Shown here piece after piece: positions 14,892-20,280 of a DNA stretch of 20,280 bases. How positions within the stretch are numbered: the first letter of the stretch is position 1; every line of letters starts with the position of its first letter. The stretch is from the NCBI GenBank assembly GCA_002298695.1, contig DBLB01000161.1, forward strand, positions 24,222-44,501, written 5' to 3'. The stretch is from Clostridiales bacterium UBA735. Lineage in GTDB: Bacteria; Bacillota; Clostridia; Oscillospirales; Oscillospiraceae. The notes beneath the pieces are model-generated. The model saw nothing but the letters and a program-made list of their open reading frames with translations, was not told the origin of the DNA and made no database searches. Both the position numbers and the translations under genes were made by a program.

Positions 14892-15923
14892 TCAGCCCAG
14901 CTCGGAGAAGTACTTGATGGTGCGGACCATCTGGCTGGTGTAGGAGTTCTCGTTGTCGTACCAGGAGACGACCTGGACCTGGGAGTTGCCGTCTTCCATG
15001 TTGACGACCATGGTCTGCGTGGCGTCGAACAGGGAACCATAGCGCATGCCGATAACGTCGGAGGAGACGATCTCGTCGGTGTTGTAGCCGAAGGACTCGG
15101 TGGCCTCAGCCTTCATCTGCGCGTTGATCTCTTCGACAGTGACCTTGCCCTTGACGACGGCGTTCAGAATGGTGGTGGAGCCGGTCGGAGTCGGGACACG
15201 CTGGGCCGCGCCGATCAGCTTGCCGTTCAGCTCAGGGATGACCAGGCCGATGGCCTTGGCAGCGCCGGTGGAGTTCGGAACGATGTTGATCGCGCAGGCA
15301 CGGGAGCGGCGGAGGTCGCCCTTACGCTGCGGGCCGTCGAGCGGCATCTGATCGCCGGTGTAGGCGTGGATGGTGCACATAATGCCGGACTGGATGGGAG
15401 CCAGATCGTTCAGAGCCTTGGCCATCGGCGCGAGGCAGTTGGTGGTGCAGGAAGCCGCGGAGATGATGGTGTCGTCCTTCGTCAGGGTCTTGTGGTTGAC
15501 GTTATAGACGATGGTGGGCAGGTCATTGCCGGCCGGAGCGGAGATGACGACCTTGCGGGCGCCGGCGTCGATGTGCGCCTGTGCCTTGGCCTTGCTGGTG
15601 TAGAAGCCGGTGCACTCGAGGACAACGTCCACGCCCAGCTTGCCCCAGGGCAGATCGGCCGCGTTCGGCATCTTGTAGATGACAATCTTCTTGCCGTCGA
15701 CAACGATGTAGTTGTCTTCGCCTTCGCCCTCATGGAAATCAACGGTGTGGCCCTGGGCGACGTAGTTGCCCTGCGTGGAGTCGTACTTCAGCAGGTGCGC
15801 AAGCATCTTTGCGGACGTCAGATCGTTGATGGCGACGACTTCGTAGCCCTCAGCACCGAACATCTGACGGAATGCCAGACGGCCGATCCGACCAAAACCA
15901 TTGATCGCAACTTTGACAGACAT
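14892..15923 (-). CDS. gap: Glyceraldehyde-3-phosphate dehydrogenase
   Basis: The 343-residue protein is a type I GAPDH. The N-terminal NAD site is INGFGRIGR (7-15) with Asp34 in INDLTS. The catalytic motif is [10 protein letters not shown] with Cys159 and the partner His186 in TIHAYTGDQ. Signatures [20 protein letters not shown] and the C-terminal [15 protein letters not shown] are all intact. It converts glyceraldehyde 3-phosphate, phosphate and NAD+ to 1,3-bisphosphoglycerate in cytoplasmic glycolysis. Acidic Asp34 suggests NAD+ preference. AAGGAGG (15939-15933) is 9 bases before the ATG. The gene stands alone, with its own promoter (16022-16050) and terminator; pgk and tpi, often adjacent in other Firmicutes, are not in the window. 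Codon choice is strongly biased, as expected for a highly expressed gene. Confidence 0.98.
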   Translation of the reverse strand: MSVKVAINGFGRIGRLAFRQMFGAEGYEVVAINDLTSAKMLAHLLKYDSTQGNYVAQGHTVDFHEGEGEDNYIVVDGKKIVIYKMPNAADLPWGKLGVDVVLECTGFYTSKAKAQAHIDAGARKVVISAPAGNDLPTIVYNVNHKTLTKDDTIISAASCTTNCLAPMAKALNDLAPIQSGIMCTIHAYTGDQMPLDGPQRKGDLRRSRACAINIVPNSTGAAKAIGLVIPELNGKLIGAAQRVPTPTGSTTILNAVVKGKVTVEEINAQMKAEATESFGYNTDEIVSSDVIGMRYGSLFDATQTMVVNMEDGNSQVQVVSWYDNENSYTSQMVRTIKYFSELG

Positions 15924-15948
15924 AATATTTTTCCTCCTTCAAATATCC

Positions 15949-16004
15949 CGGCGCTCACCCGGCGAGGCCGCGCCGTAACTGCCTCAAACACGCATTGTTG
16001 TTTG
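15949..16004 (-). promoter_or_regulatory. Hairpins in the gap leader
   Basis: The 92-base leader contains CAAACA (15985-15990)/TGTTTG (15999-16004), and a GC-rich CGGCGC (15949-15954)/GCGCCG (15970-15975) whose stem ends 9 bases before the ribosome binding site. They could stabilise the transcript or tune translation. No known riboswitch is recognised. Confidence 0.35.
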
Positions 16005-16021
16005 TCTTAGGATTCTGTTTG

Positions 16022-16050
16022 ATTATAGCTTAATTTTTTCCTACTGTCCA
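16022..16050 (-). promoter_or_regulatory. Sigma-A promoter of gap
   Basis: On the - strand, TGGACA (16050-16045) and a perfect TATAAT (16027-16022) are 17 bases apart, among the best promoters in the window. Transcription starts near 16015. An imperfect dyad, CCTA at 16040-16043 and TAGG at 16052-16055, overlaps the -35 element. Confidence 0.85.
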
Positions 16051-16055
16051 CTAGG

Positions 16056-16260
16056 ATTTTCGCCAAAATCAAACTTTCTTTCTCCGCCATTCTCTATCAT
16101 TATGTCGATTTTTTCCACGTTTGTCCGCCTGTGTCCCATTTCGTGCGGCAGCGGCCGTTTTCTCGGATAATTTTCCCGGAATCTTCCCAAAAAATACACG
16201 ATTTGTTCATATTTGTCCGCTATCATTTCTCTGATATTACCATGATGAGGGGTGTAGCGC
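16056..16260. other. AT-rich intergenic region between gap and the ABC transporter gene
   Basis: This stretch is more AT-rich than its surroundings. It holds two copies of TTTGTCCGC (16120-16128 and 16212-16220), two of TATCATT (16095-16101 and 16221-16227) and the short dyad TTCC-C-GGAA (16173-16181). No confident + strand promoter was found; TTGTCC-N16-TATTAC (16213-16240) is possible but would leave a leader of only about 14 bases. GAGGGG (16247-16252) is the ribosome binding site for the ATG at 16261. Confidence 0.5.
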
Positions 16261-19200
16261 ATGCTGCAATTGAAGAACATCGTCAAGAACTATCAGGCCG
16301 GCGATACCACGGTCGCCGCGCTGCGCGGGATCAGCGTCTGCTTCCGCGACCGCGAGTTCGTCGCCGTCCTCGGGCCGTCGGGCTGTGGTAAAACCACATT
16401 ATTAAACATTATCGGCGGCCTCGACCAGTATACGTCCGGCGATCTGGTGATCTCCGGACGGTCGACCAGGGAATTCCGCGACCGCGACTGGGACGCCTAC
16501 CGCAACCACTCCATCGGCTTTGTCTTTCAGAGCTACAACCTCATCCCACACCAGACGGTCCTGCAGAATGTCGAGCTTGCCCTGACGCTCTCCGGCGTGA
16601 GCAAGGCCGAGCGCCGCCGCCGCGCCGTGGAGGCGCTGGAAAAGGTCGGCCTCGGCGACCAGCTGAAGAAAAAGCCGAACCAGATGTCCGGCGGACAGAT
16701 GCAGCGCGTGGCCATCGCCCGCGCCCTTGTCAACGACCCGGAAATTCTGCTGGCCGACGAACCGACCGGCGCGCTCGATTCCGAGACGTCCGTACAGATC
16801 ATGGAGATCCTGAAGGAGATCTCGCACGAAAAGCTCATCATCATGGTCACGCACAACCCCGATCTGGCTGAGCGCTACGCCTCGCGTACCGTCCGCCTGC
16901 TCGACGGGCAGATCGTCTCCGATTCCGCGCCCTTTGAACCCGAGACGCAGCCCGCGCCTGTGCCGCGGACGCAGAAAAAGACCTCGATGTCGTTCTTCAC
17001 GGCGCTTGGCCTCAGCCTGAACAACCTGATGACGAAAAAGGGCCGCACGATCCTGACGGCCTTTGCCGGCTCCATCGGCATCATCGGCATCGCGCTGATC
17101 CTGTCGCTGTCCACCGGCATTCAGGACTATATCGACCGCGTGCAGGAGGATACGCTCTCGTCCTACCCGATCACCCTCGAGGCGGAGACCATGGATATGT
17201 CCTCCATGGTCACATCGCTCATGGGCGTCAGCGCGGATTCCGAAGATGCCGATGCGCACGACCGTGACGCCGTCTATTCCAACACCATCATGTACGACCT
17301 GATGGCGAACCTCGCCAGCACGGAGACGCAGCAGAACGACCTCAAGTCCTTCCGCAGCTATCTCGAACAGGACGACTGCCCCATCGGCGAGCATGTCAGC
17401 GCCGTGCAGTACAGCTACGACCTCGGCATGACGATCTACGCCGAGGACGTCGACGGCAAGATCTTCAAATCCGACGTGACCGACCTGCTTCAGCAATGCA
17501 TGGGCGCGCTCTACGGCGGCGATTACAGCTCTTATTTTGACCAGTTCGGCGCGGCCTATTCCAAGATGGAGGTCTGGGAAGAGATGCTGCCGCCGCAGAC
17601 TGCGGACAGCGATTCTCTCGTCAATCCCCTGCTGACCGAGCAGTACGACCTGATCTACGGCAGCTGGCCGCAGAATTATGACGAAGCCGTCCTGATCGTC
17701 AGCAAGGATAACGAAATTTCCGACCTTGTGATCTACTGCATGGGCCTCGGCTCGCAGGACGATGTGATCGAGACGATGCGGAAAATGATGGACGGCGAGG
17801 AACTGGACACCTTCCAGGAGCGCTGGAGCTACGAGGACATCTGCAACATGCGCTTCAAGGTCGTCCTCCCGGCGGAATATTACCAGTATGATTCTGCCGC
17901 CGGCACCTACTCCGACATCAGCACGACCGACGCCGGCTTGGATTTCCTCTACCACTCCGACACCATCGGCACCACCGTCAAGATCGTCGGCATTCTCCGT
18001 CCGAACGAGGATGCCGTCGCCTCCATGATGTCCGGCGCCATTGGCTACACCTCCGCCCTGACCGACCACCTGATCGACCGGGCACAGTCGCTGGAGATCC
18101 TGCAAAAGCAGAAGGCCGACCCGACCACCGATGTCATCTCCGGCCTGCCGTTCCTGACGGACGACTATTCCATCTCCGACGAGCAGAAAAAGGCCGACAT
18201 CTCTGAATATCTCACCACGCTCTCCGCGGCCGACCGCGCTGCCATCTACACCGCGCTGATGTCCGTACCCTCGGAGGACTATGTCGACGGCATCGTCGCC
18301 CAGCAGATGGAGGGCCTGACGCGGCAGACCATCGAGGAACAGGTCGCCCAGACCTATGCCGAACAGATGGGCATCGACGCCGCCACCGTCAGCTCTTACA
18401 TTGCGCAGATGGATGACGAGACGCTCTTCGACTATGTAGAGCAGAACATCCGCGAGCAGGTCACGGAGCAGTATGCCGCCGGCGTGCAGGCGCAGCTGTC
18501 CGCCATGTCGAGCGACGAGCTCTCCGCCGCTCTGACGCTTGCCATGTCCGACGCCCCGACGGCGGATGCAGCAGCCTCTTCCGATGCTGCCGCAATGGCC
18601 GGCATGGACCCCGCCGCGCTGGCGGCCACGGACGCATCCGCGCTGTCCGTCCAGCCGCTTACCGACGAACAGTATGTCTGGCTCTACGACAACTACATGC
18701 CGCCCGTCGTTTCTACAGGCAGCTATGAGGAAAACCTGAAGCTGCTCGGCGACGTGGACTACAGCAGCCCCAAGACCATCAACCTCTATGCCTCCACCTT
18801 CTCCGACAAGGACGCGATCGCCGACTGCATCGCCGACTACAACCAGACGGTGGATGAAGACCACGAGATCACCTACACCGACTATGTCGCGCTGCTGATG
18901 AGCTCGATCACGACGATCATCAACGCCATTTCCTATGTGCTGATCGCATTCGTGTCCATCTCGCTGATCGTCTCTTCGATCATGATCGGCATCATCACCT
19001 ACATCTCCGTCCTCGAGCGCACGAAGGAGATCGGCATTCTCCGCGCCATCGGCGCGAGCAAGCGCGACATAGCGCGCGTGTTCAATGCCGAGACGCTTAT
19101 CGAGGGCCTGATCGCCGGCGCGATCGGCATCGGGCTGACCGTGCTGCTGATTCTCCCGATCAACGCCCTCATTCACCACCTGACCGGCATCGCCACGCTC

Positions 19201-19332
19201 GGCGCGGTGCTCCCGCCCGTGGCAGCCGTGCTGCTCGTTGCCATTTCGATGGCGCTCACCTTCATCGCCGGCCTCATCCCCTCGCGTCTGGCCGCAAAAA
19301 AAGATCCCGTCGTCGCCCTCCGCACCGAATAA
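16261..19332 (+). CDS. MacB-like ABC transporter with fused ATPase and FtsX-type permease
   Basis: The 1023-residue protein starts with an ABC ATPase: Walker [10 protein letters not shown] (38-46), Q-loop Gln90, signature [15 protein letters not shown] (142-156), Walker [13 protein letters not shown] (162-173) and switch His198. A linker leads to a first membrane span (about 264-285), a large external region (290-880) and three C-terminal spans (about 887-913, 945-967, 979-1006). The FtsX hallmark [19 protein letters not shown] lies between spans 2 and 3. This is the type VII (MacB/LolCDE-like) layout, which works by mechanotransmission in lipoprotein, peptide or antibiotic handling. The substrate is not known. 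The roughly 590-residue external domain is far larger than in MacB and holds helical Gln/Glu-rich stretches and an Ala/Ser/Asp-rich segment (about 760-797). No regulator or partner gene is adjacent, apart from the co-directional ABC-F gene, which has its own promoter. Confidence 0.92.
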   Translation: MLQLKNIVKNYQAGDTTVAALRGISVCFRDREFVAVLGPSGCGKTTLLNIIGGLDQYTSGDLVISGRSTREFRDRDWDAYRNHSIGFVFQSYNLIPHQTVLQNVELALTLSGVSKAERRRRAVEALEKVGLGDQLKKKPNQMSGGQMQRVAIARALVNDPEILLADEPTGALDSETSVQIMEILKEISHEKLIIMVTHNPDLAERYASRTVRLLDGQIVSDSAPFEPETQPAPVPRTQKKTSMSFFTALGLSLNNLMTKKGRTILTAFAGSIGIIGIALILSLSTGIQDYIDRVQEDTLSSYPITLEAETMDMSSMVTSLMGVSADSEDADAHDRDAVYSNTIMYDLMANLASTETQQNDLKSFRSYLEQDDCPIGEHVSAVQYSYDLGMTIYAEDVDGKIFKSDVTDLLQQCMGALYGGDYSSYFDQFGAAYSKMEVWEEMLPPQTADSDSLVNPLLTEQYDLIYGSWPQNYDEAVLIVSKDNEISDLVIYCMGLGSQDDVIETMRKMMDGEELDTFQERWSYEDICNMRFKVVLPAEYYQYDSAAGTYSDISTTDAGLDFLYHSDTIGTTVKIVGILRPNEDAVASMMSGAIGYTSALTDHLIDRAQSLEILQKQKADPTTDVISGLPFLTDDYSISDEQKKADISEYLTTLSAADRAAIYTALMSVPSEDYVDGIVAQQMEGLTRQTIEEQVAQTYAEQMGIDAATVSSYIAQMDDETLFDYVEQNIREQVTEQYAAGVQAQLSAMSSDELSAALTLAMSDAPTADAAASSDAAAMAGMDPAALAATDASALSVQPLTDEQYVWLYDNYMPPVVSTGSYEENLKLLGDVDYSSPKTINLYASTFSDKDAIADCIADYNQTVDEDHEITYTDYVALLMSSITTIINAISYVLIAFVSISLIVSSIMIGIITYISVLERTKEIGILRAIGASKRDIARVFNAETLIEGLIAGAIGIGLTVLLILPINALIHHLTGIATLGAVLPPVAAVLLVAISMALTFIAGLIPSRLAAKKDPVVALRTE

Positions 19333-19336
19333 CCTT

Positions 19337-19365
19337 AAAAAGCTCCCTCTCAGAGGGAGCTTTTT
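19337..19365 (+). terminator. Rho-independent terminator of the ABC transporter gene
   Basis: AGCTCCCTC (19341-19349) pairs with GAGGGAGCT (19353-19361). A-T pairs extend the base of the stem, and a TTTTT run ends at 19365. It begins 4 bases after the stop codon and separates this gene from the ABC-F gene. Confidence 0.95.
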
Positions 19366-19410
19366 CGTATCCAGGGGCTGCGGAAGCCACCATTTTTTCG
19401 TGCCTTCTGC

Positions 19411-19439
19411 TATACACGCCCCGATTTTTGTGTTATACT
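19411..19439 (+). promoter_or_regulatory. Probable sigma-A promoter of the ABC-F gene
   Basis: TATACA (19411-19416, 4 of 6 matches to the -35 consensus) and TATACT (19434-19439) are separated by 17 bases. The start would be near 19446, giving a short leader. Confidence 0.6.
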
Positions 19440-19472
19440 ACTTAGAACTATGAGCAGATTTAGGAGCAAGCT

Positions 19473-20280
19473 ATGATCACAATTTCCAATCTCGGCATGC
19501 AGTTCGGCGGCAGCGTCCTGTTCAAGCAGGTCGACCTGCAATTCACCCCCGGCAACTGCTACGGCGTCATCGGCGCGAACGGCGCCGGCAAATCCACATT
19601 TCTGAAGATCCTCTCCGGCGAACTGGAGGCGACGTCCGGCGACGTCTTCCTCAAGCCCGGCGCGCGCATGTCCATCCTCAAGCAGGATCAGTTCCAGTAC
19701 GACGAATATCCCATTCTCGACACCGTCATCATGGGCAATCAGCACCTCTACGACATCATGAAGGAGAAGGACGCCCTCTACGAAAAGGAGGACTTCACCG
19801 AGGAAGACGGCCTGCGCGCCAGCGAGCTGGAGACGGAATTTGCCGAGCTCGACGGCTGGGAGGCCGAATCCGACGCCTCCCGCCTGCTTCAGGGCCTCGG
19901 CATTCCCGTCGAACTGCACTATGACCTCATGGGCAATACCGACCCGCGCCTGAAGGTGAAGGTCCTGCTCGCACAGGCCCTGTTCGGCAAGCCGGACATC
20001 ATCATGCTCGACGAGCCGACGAACAACCTCGACATCGAGGCCATCAACTGGCTGGAAAACTTCATCCTCGACTATGAGGACACTGGCCTCGTCATCGTCG
20101 TCAGCCACGACCGTCACTTTCTCAACACCGTCTGCACCCACATCGTCGACATCGACTACGGCAAGATCAAGATGTACGTCGGCAACTACGACTTCTGGTA
20201 CGAATCGTCCCAGCTCGTGCAGCAGCTCATCCGCAACAAGAATAAGCGCAACGAGGAAAAGATCGCCGAGCTGCAGACCT
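19473..20280 (+). CDS. ABC-F family ATPase, YbiT/YkpA-like (3' end outside window)
   Basis: The frame starts with ATG at 19473, 6 bases after AGGAG, and runs off the window after 269 residues. It has no membrane segment. The first nucleotide-binding domain contains Walker A GANGAGKST (34-42), Walker B DIIMLDEPTNNLD (175-187), the ABC-F hallmark SHDRHFLNTVCTHI (211-224) and VGNYDFWYE. This is followed by the start of the charged interdomain linker (QLIRNKNKRNEEKIAELQ). ABC-F proteins bind the ribosomal E site, where they affect translation or give antibiotic resistance; the VLLAQALFG and CTHIVDIDYG wording places it near the YbiT/YkpA branch, not the resistance branch. The signature that normally reads LSGGE is TDPRL here (157-161), within MGNTDPRLKVKVLLAQ. 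The second domain is not visible. Confidence 0.9.
   Translation, partial: MITISNLGMQFGGSVLFKQVDLQFTPGNCYGVIGANGAGKSTFLKILSGELEATSGDVFLKPGARMSILKQDQFQYDEYPILDTVIMGNQHLYDIMKEKDALYEKEDFTEEDGLRASELETEFAELDGWEAESDASRLLQGLGIPVELHYDLMGNTDPRLKVKVLLAQALFGKPDIIMLDEPTNNLDIEAINWLENFILDYEDTGLVIVVSHDRHFLNTVCTHIVDIDYGKIKMYVGNYDFWYESSQLVQQLIRNKNKRNEEKIAELQT

Noticed and set aside
16041..16286. 81-codon - strand open frame between gap and the ABC transporter gene
   Set aside because: It overlaps the gap promoter and the start of the transporter gene, has no ribosome binding site and no recognisable features.
16402..19179. 925-codon open frame on the - strand opposite the ABC transporter gene
   Set aside because: The translation has no domain and is rich in Gly, Val, Asp and Arg, typical of an antisense shadow; the + strand gene is unmistakable.

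Overview
The window looks like chromosomal DNA of a GC-rich, low-redundancy Firmicute, most likely a gut Clostridia member of the Oscillospiraceae/Ruminococcaceae type. The evidence is consensus sigma-A promoters and strong AGGAGG-type ribosome binding sites, a BspA-like leucine-rich-repeat secreted protein, an ATC-hydrolase-family protein and an ABC-F protein of Clostridia flavour. No rRNA, tRNA, CRISPR array, phage or transposase sequence was seen.

Region 1 (1-5368, + strand) is a catabolic cluster. It starts with the 3' end of an IclR-family regulator. A carbon-nitrogen hydrolase (nitrilase superfamily), a CoA-acylating semialdehyde dehydrogenase of the methylmalonate-semialdehyde dehydrogenase type, a dihydropyrimidinase/hydantoinase-type cyclic amidohydrolase and an extended SDR follow, and a GC hairpin closes the run. 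The order amidohydrolase, then carbamoyl hydrolase, then semialdehyde dehydrogenase matches the later steps of reductive pyrimidine (or hydantoin/ureide) breakdown: ring opening, removal of the carbamoyl group, and conversion of a semialdehyde to an acyl-CoA. The ring-reducing dehydrogenase and the transaminase are not in the window. Several specificity positions differ from the textbook enzymes, so the true substrate is open.

Region 2 (5369-8069, + strand) is a three-gene unit: a SAM methyltransferase, an ATC-hydrolase-family protein and an alpha/beta hydrolase. A near-consensus promoter drives it, its leader carries an operator-like dyad and a nested hairpin, and a strong bidirectional terminator ends it.

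Region 3 (8077-14860) has two divergent genes with separate consensus promoters. prfC (release factor 3) is on the - strand, starts with TTG, and has a leader with tiny start-stop minigenes. On the + strand is a 1610-residue secreted protein with a BspA-like LRR array, a probable beta-propeller and two CARDB-like domains, but no visible cell-wall anchor.

Region 4 (14820-20280) holds gap (glyceraldehyde-3-phosphate dehydrogenase, - strand, with its own promoter and terminator), a 1023-residue MacB-like ABC transporter with fused ATPase and permease and an unusually large extracellular domain, a clean terminator, and the 5' part of an ABC-F ATPase whose first signature motif is degenerate.
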